From positions 1-24,874 of the IMG/VR virus record IMGVR_UViG_3300025264_000105: a stretch of 24,874 bases of DNA; one strand, 5' to 3'. Made by a program: the position numbers and the translations under genes. The DNA comes from a virus. Below the pieces are notes generated by a model. That model did not search any database and was not told where the DNA came from. It saw only the letters and a program-made list of their open reading frames with translations. This document shows, in pieces, positions 7,166-14,838 of the stretch (position 1 is its first letter; every line of letters begins with the position of its first letter).

Positions 7166-7503
7166 TAATCGACCTTTGGATGTTTATCATTGTGCATACG
7201 ACGAACGGCTGTCACTTCACGTTCCAAGGACTTCAGCCTTTCTTCAATAGCACCATCACGTTCAGATGACTTTTTCAACGCGTCTGGCGATAGTATCATC
7301 GTAATTGTTTTAAGCTGATTACGCTGTACCGCCTCTCCAGCTTCCACGGTATCCATACGGAGTTCAATCGACTGTAACGCCTTACTGATTTTAGTAATGG
7401 TTCTTTGGGCCTGGGCCAGTTGGCTCTTGATCATAGCCCAACCGCTGGCTAAACCGACTAAGACGGTGCCAAAAGTTAGCAATTCTCTGGCACCTAGCTC
7501 CAT
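7165..7503 (-). CDS. N-anchored coiled-coil protein, possible inner-membrane spanin (112 aa)
   Basis: I choose the ATG at 7503, three bases after the previous stop, with GGGG about 7 nt upstream; a TTG two codons earlier is the alternative. Residues 8-25 (LLTFGTVLVGLASGWAMI) form one N-terminal membrane span. The rest is a helical, charged coiled coil (SQLAQAQRTITKISKALQSI, then DGAIEERLKSLEREVTAVRR) ending in a basic tail. An N-terminal anchor plus periplasmic coiled coil, followed by an overlapping lipoprotein gene (TAATG), is the layout of an Rz/Rz1-type spanin pair, which joins the inner and outer membranes in the last step of lysis. This is inferred from architecture; spanins are not conserved in sequence. 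Confidence 0.65.
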   Translation of the reverse strand: MELGARELLTFGTVLVGLASGWAMIKSQLAQAQRTITKISKALQSIELRMDTVEAGEAVQRNQLKTITMILSPDALKKSSERDGAIEERLKSLEREVTAVRRMHNDKHPKVD

Positions 7504-7505
7504 GA

Positions 7506-7742
7506 TCAACCCCTGTAAACCATCCCCAGTAGAAGAATGATTGTAGTAGCGGCTGTGCTAATAACAATCGTCTCGAGGCGTTTAATCCTACTGATGGTGG
7601 TTTGAAACTGGGACTCGATTTGCGTGTATCGGAGAGCGCACACTTCCTCATGTGTGTTGAGTTCTGCTGCATTTTTTTGCAACGCCTTATCGACAAGGTC
7701 AATACGTTGAAGCATATCGATGTTTGGAGTGTGTGTCGGCAT
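7506..7742 (-). CDS. Small coiled-coil membrane protein, XhlA-like (78 aa)
   Basis: First gene of the lysis cassette. I choose the ATG at 7742, which forms TGATG with the fibre stop; the alternative GTG one codon upstream would lie across that stop. The N-terminal 55 residues are helical and charged (IDMLQRIDLVDKALQKNAAE, QFQTTISRIKRLET), and residues 57-75 are one membrane span (TIVISTAATTIILLLGMVY) near the C-terminus. This plan, an N-terminal coiled coil plus a single C-terminal span, matches XhlA-type holin-associated proteins. It may help permeabilise the membrane or regulate the holin. No conserved catalytic residue is visible. Confidence 0.7.
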   Translation of the reverse strand: MPTHTPNIDMLQRIDLVDKALQKNAAELNTHEEVCALRYTQIESQFQTTISRIKRLETIVISTAATTIILLLGMVYRG

Positions 7743-10204
7743 CACCTAGCTCTTGCTTGTGATGAACCGGAGCCGCCGAATGGATTCTCTGCGAAGGCAG
7801 CATATATCATCGTTTTGCCGCTTTCGTTTGTACTCGTACTTACGGTACGGATCTTAAAACCGTTTGATAAAAGGTCTATATCCGCATTGTTATAGCCTTC
7901 TGCGTTAGTTATATCCGCATTCAAATCACGAGTGTTAGGGTTATAAGTCCTTCGTTTGTTGTCATAAATATGCCAAGTCCCTCCAGCAGCATCCGACTCC
8001 TTAATCATTACCCATGTTGGCGCAAATCCAAGAAAGACAACTGGCCCGTCATTAGCCTGATTTCCAATATAGCTTCCGAAACTGGAATATCCTTCTACAC
8101 CTGCCCAACAATAGGCAACAAAGGCATCGCCACTGCCATTTACATCATTATGACTGCCGAGACTAAAAACAGTAGAGGTAGGCGCTGTGTCATTCCACAC
8201 CGTGGCATCATCGACTAGGGCTCCATTTGTATCTAGCACAAGATAATCAGTCTGTGGATCTGATGACCCAGCTGAATGATAGACCTTCCATGATCGGGCC
8301 GCATCCCGACACTTAACCAAGATCATATCAGGAGCTGCGCTTAATCCGTGGCCAACTGTAGCATTTGATCCTGTGCCAGTATAAGTTCCTATACTGAAAC
8401 CAGCCGTGGCATTTGCATTAACTGTAGCAGTTATTGTTCCATTTGAGTTACTTGAACCACCATACGTACCACCAACCCAGCACCAACCAACATAATTATT
8501 AGAAGCGTGGTTTGTTCTCAACGCATTATTCATCTTCATATGATCAGATGATGGCGCATCAATCTCACCACTAACACTTTCAACTAAAGAACTGTTAGTG
8601 TAAATAATAGCGTGAGTCTCTCCACCGCCACCACCTATGCGGAGGTCGTCAGCTATATCATGATCTGCGGCATTTGTTCTATTCTTAACCCATTGCATAA
8701 ATCCAGTAGAGGTTAGATCCACCGGCAATGTGTCACCAACTTCAACGTCATTACCACCATCACCAGCCCATGTTTGAATCTGAAAATGGAGTCTTGGATC
8801 AAGGATAGCTGGGGCTGGTAAGTGGGCTGTACAAACCGGATTAAACCCGGAAGGAATTGTTCCTTCAAAATCTGTGGGATCAGTTCTAAGAGTGACAACG
8901 TGCCGATTGCTGCCACCTCCCGCAACTACAAACAACGAAACGAGATCACAGGTATTTACGGCCGAAAATGCTGGGTTGGATCCTGCTGCGGGGTCGCCGC
9001 TGTTTGCCCATGTGTCATTAACGCCGAACCACACTTTGCTGCTTTTAACTGCGATTTGATAATAGTCACTAATAGAAAGCGCACTGACAGCCGTCGGGGA
9101 AGCTTCCGAGCCAGATGCATCATTCATGGTGCCTCCAGAGGCTAGCGCCCAGTATATATTGGTTCCCGTCCCAGGGCTGCCTTCTCCATTCTGATAGTCA
9201 GCACTTGCAACATCCACAATTCCAAAACTCGAACCGTTTGATCCCATTACATTACTGTCAATATGAAGTTCTGCATAGAAACCATCAGAACTAGTTGGAT
9301 CCCAAGCGATGTTTGTGCCAAATGCTTCATCTCCTTGATCTCCCTGGTTTGTTAAATTTCCGTTCCGCAGTTCACAATCAGTAGGTGTAATTGGCAGCAT
9401 AACGGCGTAATTGCCAATATCATTATCAGCATCATCCGTGGGCGAATCTTTTCTTTTGTCGTTGGCAGCTAGGCCACTCTCTGTCCAATCAGTACCACCA
9501 AAAGCATCGTTACCAAGATTGGAACTATCCTCAAAATTAAATAAGAAGCCGTTGGTTCCTGGCGTTAGTTTGCTTATGTCTTTAGGCATCCAATTGCCAT
9601 AGTCATCGTCCGCTCCAAAATCAGTAATAGCATGATCGCCGTTCTGGATAGATACTCCATTAAGTCCAAACATCTGTGCTGAATAATAGTCAGCATATTG
9701 AGCACCCCCTACAGTCCGGCCGATATACTGGGCCTGGGTACTGAAGAAATCACTATCGCCATTCTGTGTAGGAGCATTATCTGTGCCAAAATTTGTAATC
9801 TCAGTACCATTAACGAACAGTCGCATCCGGTCACCGGCTGTACCATCAGCACTCTCAAAAGAAGCTACGATTTGCATCCAGGCCGTAGGATCACGAAATA
9901 CTTGAGTTGTTGTAAGTCGGCCGTTACCAGTGCCATCTTGCCAATCAATTTTATCGGCGTTGTCAAATCTGATACTGCTGGAATCATCAGGGCCTGAAGA
10001 CATAATCATCCTAGAGAGGCCGAAGTTACACAGCTTAAACCAACCCCCGATAATAAATCGGTCAAGATTCCCCGCTGAGCCAGGTGTAATTGTCATATGT
10101 GCAGAATCGTCATCGTTAAACCGACAACTCTGCTCAATCGTATAAGCGCTAGGCTCACCAAACCCATCGGTAGATAATCCTATAGAAGACGGAATAATAA
10201 GCAT
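7742..10204 (-). CDS. Large tail fibre/receptor-binding protein with LamG-like, SPRY-like and DUF7483-like regions
   Basis: The 820-residue protein is the likely host-recognition fibre. Residues 22-270 resemble a LamG/concanavalin-type jelly roll (FIIGGWFKL near 50, WMQIVASFES at 109, RLFVNGTEI at 128, YIGRTVGG at 160), a fold used for carbohydrate binding. Residues about 275-470 resemble a SPRY-type beta sandwich (SSFGIVDVAS, IYWALASGG, YYQIAVKSSKVWFGVNDTW). Residues about 600-812 fit the DUF7483 phage tail domain as I recall it (SIGTYTGTGSNATVGHGLSA, MILVKCRDAARSWKVYH, FVAYCWAGVEGYSSFGSYIG, LLSNGFKIR). It is coupled to the preceding fibre by TAATG and to the first lysis gene by TGATG. Domain names are from pattern memory. 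Confidence 0.85.
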   Translation of the reverse strand: MLIIPSSIGLSTDGFGEPSAYTIEQSCRFNDDDSAHMTITPGSAGNLDRFIIGGWFKLCNFGLSRMIMSSGPDDSSSIRFDNADKIDWQDGTGNGRLTTTQVFRDPTAWMQIVASFESADGTAGDRMRLFVNGTEITNFGTDNAPTQNGDSDFFSTQAQYIGRTVGGAQYADYYSAQMFGLNGVSIQNGDHAITDFGADDDYGNWMPKDISKLTPGTNGFLFNFEDSSNLGNDAFGGTDWTESGLAANDKRKDSPTDDADNDIGNYAVMLPITPTDCELRNGNLTNQGDQGDEAFGTNIAWDPTSSDGFYAELHIDSNVMGSNGSSFGIVDVASADYQNGEGSPGTGTNIYWALASGGTMNDASGSEASPTAVSALSISDYYQIAVKSSKVWFGVNDTWANSGDPAAGSNPAFSAVNTCDLVSLFVVAGGGSNRHVVTLRTDPTDFEGTIPSGFNPVCTAHLPAPAILDPRLHFQIQTWAGDGGNDVEVGDTLPVDLTSTGFMQWVKNRTNAADHDIADDLRIGGGGGETHAIIYTNSSLVESVSGEIDAPSSDHMKMNNALRTNHASNNYVGWCWVGGTYGGSSNSNGTITATVNANATAGFSIGTYTGTGSNATVGHGLSAAPDMILVKCRDAARSWKVYHSAGSSDPQTDYLVLDTNGALVDDATVWNDTAPTSTVFSLGSHNDVNGSGDAFVAYCWAGVEGYSSFGSYIGNQANDGPVVFLGFAPTWVMIKESDAAGGTWHIYDNKRRTYNPNTRDLNADITNAEGYNNADIDLLSNGFKIRTVSTSTNESGKTMIYAAFAENPFGGSGSSQARAR

Positions 10205-11361
10205 TAAGCGTCATTCCCTGCGTCAGTAGTTACATCAAGTTTTACACCATGCAGCCTAGCATCTACTGCCATAGTATCATTACTATCTGAAACATCCCTA
10301 AATACCCTAAAGATAACTAAATCTTCAGCAGCAGGAGAACCGGCAACCGTTACAGCAGAAGTTGCAGCAGAAACAAAAACATCATCAGTAGTACCTCCGG
10401 TATCATCTACAACTATGGCAGTTCCCCAGCTTGCATCCAAGGCATCACTATCCCCGTATGCAATACCTTGTATTGCCCACGAAACACCGAAATTGGTAGA
10501 TGTAGAAGCGTGTGACCAATAAAACTTAGCTGTTATCGTACCTTCATTCCAAGACTTTGGCATAGGTACCTGAAATTGCACATATTCATCTGTACTAGTA
10601 TCAAAATCCCAGGTTTTTAACATCACTTTATTAGTGCTGGTTTCCGTTGCTCCTGCAGCAGCTCCGTTTGTTGATGCTGTATACATCCCCGAAGCAGGAA
10701 TAGGAATAGAATGAACACCCGCTAAAGCAACAGCAGTAGAACCAGATTTAACTTTTCCCGTTCCTTTTGGTATAAGCTCAACATCAATGTTGCTGTCACC
10801 ACCAGTTGCTTCTAACTGTGGACCGCTGCCTGAAGCAGCATTTGAAACGGTAAATTCATTAACAGCAGAGGCTACTGTCGTATAAATAGTAAGTTCATTA
10901 CCATTGGTATCTAGGAGTGTAGTTCCATCATTGGTAATGCCTAGTGAATGAGCTTCTACATTAGTACCATCACAAAAAACTAATTGCACACCACCTTGAG
11001 GGATAATGACACCAGTTCCACCAGAGGTTTTAGCAGTTAGAGTGTATGCGCCAGCATTCGTATTCCAAAAAAGATAGGTTTTGGTTCTACCTGGAACAAT
11101 AACAGACCGATTACCTGTAAGCGTTCCACTAGTTTTAATAATGGCCACATGCGATTCACTGGTGTTGGAACCATCATTATGTTCGGTATATTGAGTATCG
11201 TCTAGTGTATAGTCAGAACCCGTTACTGCAATATTTGACATTCCAGCAATGGCCTCTTCAATACGAGACATTGCCGTATTGGCTTTTGTTCCCCATGTCG
11301 TGGCGTTTTCGCCCGTGGTTTGTTTTTCAAACTTTAGGAGATCTGATGCTGTTGAGGCCAT
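10204..11361 (-). CDS. Tail fibre-like protein (385 aa)
   Basis: A 385-residue structural protein. The N-terminal 40 residues (LLKFEKQTTGENATTWGTKA, then NTAMSRIEEAIAG) are a motif I know from the virion-attachment end of tail fibres in marine phages. Next comes a beta-rich section with VIVPGRTKTYLFWNTNAG, GVIIPQGGVQLVFCDG and a repeat-like ELIPKGTGKVKSGS segment that resembles trimeric fibre shafts. The C-terminal 170 residues form a beta domain (MYTAS..., QFQVPMPKSWNEGTITAKFY), possibly a receptor-binding or carbohydrate-binding head. AAGGAG precedes the ATG, and the stop overlaps the next ATG (TAATG). The fibre role is an inference from pattern and order. Confidence 0.8.
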   Translation of the reverse strand: MASTASDLLKFEKQTTGENATTWGTKANTAMSRIEEAIAGMSNIAVTGSDYTLDDTQYTEHNDGSNTSESHVAIIKTSGTLTGNRSVIVPGRTKTYLFWNTNAGAYTLTAKTSGGTGVIIPQGGVQLVFCDGTNVEAHSLGITNDGTTLLDTNGNELTIYTTVASAVNEFTVSNAASGSGPQLEATGGDSNIDVELIPKGTGKVKSGSTAVALAGVHSIPIPASGMYTASTNGAAAGATETSTNKVMLKTWDFDTSTDEYVQFQVPMPKSWNEGTITAKFYWSHASTSTNFGVSWAIQGIAYGDSDALDASWGTAIVVDDTGGTTDDVFVSAATSAVTVAGSPAAEDLVIFRVFRDVSDSNDTMAVDARLHGVKLDVTTDAGNDA

Positions 11362-11372
11362 GATCTAACTCC

Positions 11373-11801
11373 TTACGCTAGTCGAATCAAAGCGTTACTA
11401 GAATCAGCCGCAGGGAAAGTTACGGTAAATGTCCCATTCGTTACGGTGTAATCGCCGCCAAAAGCAAGAACACAGACCGCTTTATTGCTGGCAGAAGTAT
11501 TATAAATTAACGCTCCGTTTGCAGTAAAACTAGCACTGGTCCAACTTGGATCAGCGAAATCTACATACACCGTCGTTCCAGTGGTTGCTATCGCACCACC
11601 CGATAAAGCCACACCACCAGCTGAATAAGCAGAGCCTGAAGTATTCGAAATTTCATTAGAAGACGAATACGCGGTTGTGGCTGCACTTAAAGTCACACTG
11701 CTGGTGAAAAGTGCGATTTTAAATGTGTCCGTATTCATATCGTGCTCTTTATTCAAAAGCTCCGCTTTGAATGACGTACACAACGCTTGAGTAATTGCCA
11801 T
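11373..11801 (-). CDS. Conserved phage structural protein (142 aa)
   Basis: A 142-residue beta-rich protein beginning MAITQALCTSFKAELLNKEH. It contains TFKIALFTSSVTLSAATTAYS, a variable Gly/Ser/Thr region, VYVDFADPSWTSASFTANGA, LIYNTSASNKAVCVLAFGGD and a final FTVTFPAADSSNALIRLA. This signature is widespread in phage structural modules, and I recall it as a tail- or fibre-associated protein without a settled function. AGGAG precedes the ATG. It lies between an adaptor and the fibre genes, fitting a tail-hub or fibre-attachment role, which is inference. Confidence 0.82.
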   Translation of the reverse strand: MAITQALCTSFKAELLNKEHDMNTDTFKIALFTSSVTLSAATTAYSSSNEISNTSGSAYSAGGVALSGGAIATTGTTVYVDFADPSWTSASFTANGALIYNTSASNKAVCVLAFGGDYTVTNGTFTVTFPAADSSNALIRLA

Positions 11802-11813
11802 GAGATTACACTC

Positions 11814-12434
11814 CTATTGAATCTCTTGATAGTTGCCTTGTACTTCTGTACTTAATTTTTGAGCTTCTGCTTCATAGTCTCCACGCAATTCCGTTCTCAT
11901 TTGTGGATCACGATTTAGAAATATACCAGATTCATACAGAGCAGCCTTAAACAATATATTCGGGTGATTTACACTCAAATATGTTGATGTGTTACTAGCA
12001 CTTAATCTCGTCGGTATTCTAGTATATTTTAACGTGTATGAAAAATTTGTATTTGGGATTGGTCCAACCAAAAAAGTTGTCCCACTGGTTGTGGCAGTCT
12101 GTAGTGCATAAAACTTAGGAGTCCCTGTATTTGTAGAAATCCAATAATCTTCTATATATTCATCAGTTCGTTGTTCCAAGAATGTCTTTACATTACTAAT
12201 TGTCATATATAAATAGCGAATAGCTCTGATATCAGTAGCTGTAGTTGTAAATGAATTGTTGCCACTAGTCATCGTTCCTGTTTCTGATGTCCTGAAATTT
12301 AAAAGGCCAGGAATACTATGAAATACTCTATCTTCCCCACGCGCAATGATATCAGGGATTGCTGCAGAAAATTCAGAAGAATCATCTTCATTCCAATCTT
12401 GTAAAAGAGCTAACACTTCAGCATAAGTGCTCAT
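11814..12434 (-). CDS. SU10-type head-tail adaptor protein
   Basis: A 206-residue protein starting MSTYAEVLALLQDWNEDDS and containing IPDIIARGEDRVFHSIPGL, GTPKFYALQ, a strand LVGPIPNTNFSYTLKYTRIP and a C-terminal helix AALYESGIFLNRDPQMRTELR. The order TYAE helix, IPDxIAxGExR helix, G-x-P-x-x-Y-A, PxP strand, Y-x-x-IP, then a final ALxEAxxFL-like helix matches what I remember of the bacteriophage SU10 adaptor family (Pfam PF24175, number from memory). These proteins connect portal or first adaptor to the tail nozzle in short-tailed phages. Its ATG directly follows the stop of the Zn-ribbon gene. Confidence 0.85.
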   Translation of the reverse strand: MSTYAEVLALLQDWNEDDSSEFSAAIPDIIARGEDRVFHSIPGLLNFRTSETGTMTSGNNSFTTTATDIRAIRYLYMTISNVKTFLEQRTDEYIEDYWISTNTGTPKFYALQTATTSGTTFLVGPIPNTNFSYTLKYTRIPTRLSASNTSTYLSVNHPNILFKAALYESGIFLNRDPQMRTELRGDYEAEAQKLSTEVQGNYQEIQ

Positions 12435-13151
12435 TTAATGCCCCCAAGTCTGATAGCCCCATTCATCCTGACCCCAACCATCCCGATCAATGGATTCACT
12501 ACCCAAGGCCGTAGTAATTTCAAAGCCGGTTTCAATAGCAGCGGCTTGCGGGGTTTCATTACCAAGGGCAAATGTAGTTTGAACACCTGTTGCAGAAAGT
12601 ATCGTATCTGATCTAAGTGACTCACTGCCCAGCGAAGTGGTAATCGCAAAGCCTGTTTCAACAACCGTACTGGAAACAATAAGTGACTCACTACCCAGCG
12701 AAGTGGTGATCGCAAAGCCGGTTGAGGTAACAATAACTCCCGTAAAGATACTGATTGTGCCAAGGGCTGAAGTAATCTCAAGGCCACTCGGTGTTGCGGC
12801 CAAAACAACTGTCTCAGTGCCAAGGGCTGAAGTAATCTCAAGGCCCGTTTCTGTAAGAATTGTGTCAGCCCTAACCAGTTTAGAACCGTCTGTTCCCAAA
12901 AGTGATGCGATAGTAACCCCATTGAGAATAACAGCCCTTGCATCTTCTCTTTCATTAGCCCCTGCTCGACTGAAACGTAACGCTTCGCCATCAAACGCGG
13001 TAACTGGAGATAATGAAGGATGTTTAATATCCCAGCACTCGGGGCAAGATCTAACCCCATTCCATTCTGGCCTAAGTTCCAAATATGGGTAGGACAAGCC
13101 GCACTTGTCACATATCGCTTGAGCATAAACACCTGTTGCATATCGAGCCAT
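12435..13151 (-). CDS. Zn-ribbon structural protein with tandem repeats and WG-rich tail (238 aa)
   Basis: The 238-residue protein has two parts. The N-terminus (residues 1-60) carries two CxxC pairs, C14/C17 and C36/C39, around LRPEWNG, forming a probable zinc ribbon of a family that I recall next to phage adaptor genes. Residues about 78-222 are six or seven repeats of 20-22 residues with the core TGFxITTxLGxES. The protein ends WGQDEWGYQTWGH, a Trp-Gly-rich tail seen in phage fibre-like proteins. A repeated beta unit suggests a fibrous or solenoid domain on the virion surface or neck. It lies between the two adaptor-type genes. Some repeats are nearly identical in DNA, pointing to recent duplication. 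Function is inferred. Confidence 0.8.
   Translation of the reverse strand: MARYATGVYAQAICDKCGLSYPYLELRPEWNGVRSCPECWDIKHPSLSPVTAFDGEALRFSRAGANEREDARAVILNGVTIASLLGTDGSKLVRADTILTETGLEITSALGTETVVLAATPSGLEITSALGTISIFTGVIVTSTGFAITTSLGSESLIVSSTVVETGFAITTSLGSESLRSDTILSATGVQTTFALGNETPQAAAIETGFEITTALGSESIDRDGWGQDEWGYQTWGH
12491..12890. repeat. In-frame tandem repeats of 60-66 bp
   Basis: This stretch of the Zn-ribbon gene contains related tandem units. A 44-bp block at 12614-12657 recurs at 12680-12723 with only three differences (66-bp period, 22 residues). A 29-bp block at 12757-12785 recurs identically at 12817-12845 (60-bp period, 20 residues). Another, weaker copy begins near 12491. Two subfamilies (ITSALGTET and ITTSLGSES types) suggest separate duplication events. 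Copy number could change by slippage or recombination. Confidence 0.85.
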
Positions 13152-13163
13152 ATTTTTTCACAA

Positions 13164-13826
13164 CTATGTCGGAATAATCCGTAATGCTGCTTTTTCACCC
13201 TCTTCATCAGAAGCAAAGCCAAAAGAAGTTTCTGCTTGGCTTACTAACATTCCAATTCTAGTTTCAGGGACACCAGGAAGTTTCAAACTAAGTTTTGCCG
13301 CTAACCCTGAACACATGGCTTCTGTCCAACGGTAAGGAATATCAGCATCTTCAAACCCAGCCGTAATGTCTTCTATCTGTGCTAAAGACCAATAAATAAT
13401 CGTATCCGTAGAATTTTCTGGAACAGGCCAAAGATAAATTTGAGGAGTATACTGTCTATCAAAAAAGTATTGATTAGGTTTTCCTTCAGTTGTTTTAGTA
13501 GCCTGAGCATGATAATCAGTCATAGACAACCGCGTTAAAATCGTATCATTATTATCCCTGCGTAACACAGCCGTAAGAATATCTATGGTTCCAACAGGAA
13601 GAGTATATGTGCGAGTAGATTCTGTTAAAGTAAGTGTAGCCTCTGTGGTTGTCCAATAATTAATCCCACGAACAGCCCACTCACTAAATAGAAGATTTAA
13701 ACTACGTCTAGCCGATACAGCAACCTTACGATCAATTAAAGAAGGATCTAACCCACAGCGTTCACAGGCTTCGGTTACTATTTCTTCTACCTCTGGCCTA
13801 TATGTAACTGTTCCAGAAGTCGCCAT
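13164..13826 (-). CDS. Head-tail adaptor, P22 gp4-like (putative)
   Basis: A 220-residue protein with an all-alpha N-terminus (VEEIVTEACERCGLDPSLID, ARRSLNLLFSEWAVRG), a central beta section (YWTTTEATLTLTESTRTYTLP, TPQIYLWPVPEN) and a C-terminal helical part (RWTEAMCSGLAAKLSLKLPG). The helix - LP-x-G strand - YLWPVP - helix plan fits the gp4/gp11-type adaptor that sits under the portal in short-tailed phages and seals the head after packaging. It lies two genes after the capsid gene, among connector genes. Two nucleotides separate its start from the preceding stop. The specific family is inferred from pattern and position; a generic head-completion protein is the alternative. Confidence 0.75.
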   Translation of the reverse strand: MATSGTVTYRPEVEEIVTEACERCGLDPSLIDRKVAVSARRSLNLLFSEWAVRGINYWTTTEATLTLTESTRTYTLPVGTIDILTAVLRRDNNDTILTRLSMTDYHAQATKTTEGKPNQYFFDRQYTPQIYLWPVPENSTDTIIYWSLAQIEDITAGFEDADIPYRWTEAMCSGLAAKLSLKLPGVPETRIGMLVSQAETSFGFASDEEGEKAALRIIPT

Positions 13827-13828
13827 TA

Positions 13829-14242
13829 TTAAGCCTTCTTAATCAGCTCAATGATTATGCTGTATGTATCCCCACTTGTATGATTTCTTGTAGTAAACAA
13901 AACATCTCCATTTACGCCGCCCCCGGCATTGTTTTGTAATCCACCGAAACTACGAAAATCCAAATGACCAGCGCCATTATTACCACCAACAGATAAAGCT
14001 AAAACATTCGTAGAAGCGTTCCACAGAATATCAACATTTATTCCGTCAATAGACCACCAAATTTGACTTATTTTGAGATCAGTTGAAGTGGCTGCACCGC
14101 CAGGACCGCCCATGCTAGATAATGCACTAGCGTCTACTTTTGTAACAGCCGATTCACCAGTGCCATCAGAAACATTGGTAAACGCCATTACAGTCGTTCT
14201 AGGTCCATCCACTAATGTTTGAGAAGTAACTGCGTCTGCCAT
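13829..14242 (-). CDS. Conserved small structural protein (137 aa)
   Basis: A 137-residue protein beginning MADAVTSQTLVDGPRTTVMA, with FTNVSDGTGESAVTKVD, a strand-rich middle (ISQIWWSIDGINVDILWNAS) and GDTYSIIIELIKK at the end. I recognise the opening as a common marine-phage structural family located between capsid and connector genes; its function is not established to my knowledge. It is beta-rich and Gly/Asn-rich, without membrane segments. A strong AAAGGAG site (14250-14256) sits 7 nt before the ATG, suggesting abundant expression and a virion role. It could be a decoration protein or a neck component. Confidence 0.78.
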   Translation of the reverse strand: MADAVTSQTLVDGPRTTVMAFTNVSDGTGESAVTKVDASALSSMGGPGGAATSTDLKISQIWWSIDGINVDILWNASTNVLALSVGGNNGAGHLDFRSFGGLQNNAGGGVNGDVLFTTRNHTSGDTYSIIIELIKKA

Positions 14243-14312
14243 GAAACTACTCCTTTAGGGAGAGGAGGAAAATTAATTTCCCCCGCCCTATGAAAAAGGT
14301 TATGGATTTAGA

Positions 14313-14711
14313 TCAAGATTCTTTTGCCCAAACCCCTTGAACATCTGTAACTTGCCATGCAGTTACATCACCATTCATAGCTTGAATTTTAATGTAGTCC
14401 CCTTTCTTGGCGGTAGCTTTGGTATTTATTACATCCTTATCGTCAGTAGAAGAACCTTTGTAAGTAATACCGTCACTACTATTAGGACTAATGGTTAGCG
14501 TATTTTGAAAATCTTCTGCCGTGTTCACAAAAGTAAAAACATTGCCAACCGCAATGCCAGGAAGTGTGAAAACTACGCCATCAGTTTTGCTGGTAAAGGT
14601 TTTACCGGAGTCATCAGAAATAACTACGGTGTAGCTAGATTCCTTGGCTGCAATGTTGCCGCCAGATTTTGAAGAACCTACTAGAACAGGACCGGAAAAG
14701 TGAGTTGCCAT
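14313..14711 (-). CDS. Small beta-rich structural protein (132 aa)
   Basis: A 132-residue protein beginning MATHFSGPVLVGSSKSGGN and rich in Thr, Ser, Val and Gly, with predicted short strands throughout (YTVVISDDSGKTFT, GVVFTLPGIAVGNVFTFVN). It has no membrane span or catalytic motif. Proteins of this type follow the capsid gene in many marine phage contigs, in my recollection, and are assumed to be head or neck components or decoration proteins. GGAG precedes the ATG. It is the first gene after the double hairpin, so its expression may differ from that of the capsid gene. The exact role is unknown. Confidence 0.75.
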   Translation of the reverse strand: MATHFSGPVLVGSSKSGGNIAAKESSYTVVISDDSGKTFTSKTDGVVFTLPGIAVGNVFTFVNTAEDFQNTLTISPNSSDGITYKGSSTDDKDVINTKATAKKGDYIKIQAMNGDVTAWQVTDVQGVWAKES

Positions 14712-14801
14712 AACATTTTACTCCATCAAATACAGGTGATAAAAAGGTGCAACCTTGCACAAATAAGAAATACACGCATTCTATGGTTAAGGCAAGAAGA
14801 A

Positions 14802-14830
14802 CCCTCCAGCCAAGGGGTTTAGCTGGAGGG
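14802..14830 (-). terminator. Putative intrinsic terminator after capsid gene
   Basis: A perfect 9-bp inverted repeat CCCTCCAGC / GCTGGAGGG surrounds an 11-nt loop. On the minus strand it is followed by TTCTTCTT, a moderately U-rich tail. It lies in the only real intergenic gap of the window (14712-14857), just downstream of the capsid gene. It may be a partial terminator that leaves more capsid mRNA than downstream mRNA. The interrupted U-tract makes complete termination doubtful. Confidence 0.6.
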
Positions 14831-14838
14831 GTCCATCC

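Noticed and set aside
12491-12890. Regular repeats considered as a CRISPR array
   Set aside because: Units are in-frame coding repeats of unequal similarity with no unique spacers and no cas genes.
12637-13092. 151-codon plus-strand frame with repeated VISRP units
   Set aside because: The repeats are the reverse complement of the tandem repeats in the minus-strand gene; no independent coding evidence.
12431-13222. 263-codon minus-strand frame over the repeat gene
   Set aside because: It is an out-of-frame shadow of the Zn-ribbon repeat gene; its repeated LRLLQPLALR pattern simply mirrors the DNA repeats, and it would overlap the adaptor gene.
14258-14288. G-rich/C-rich imperfect inverted repeat between two structural genes, considered as a terminator
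   Set aside because: The stem has several mismatches and is followed by the ribosome-binding site of the next gene, with no T-run.
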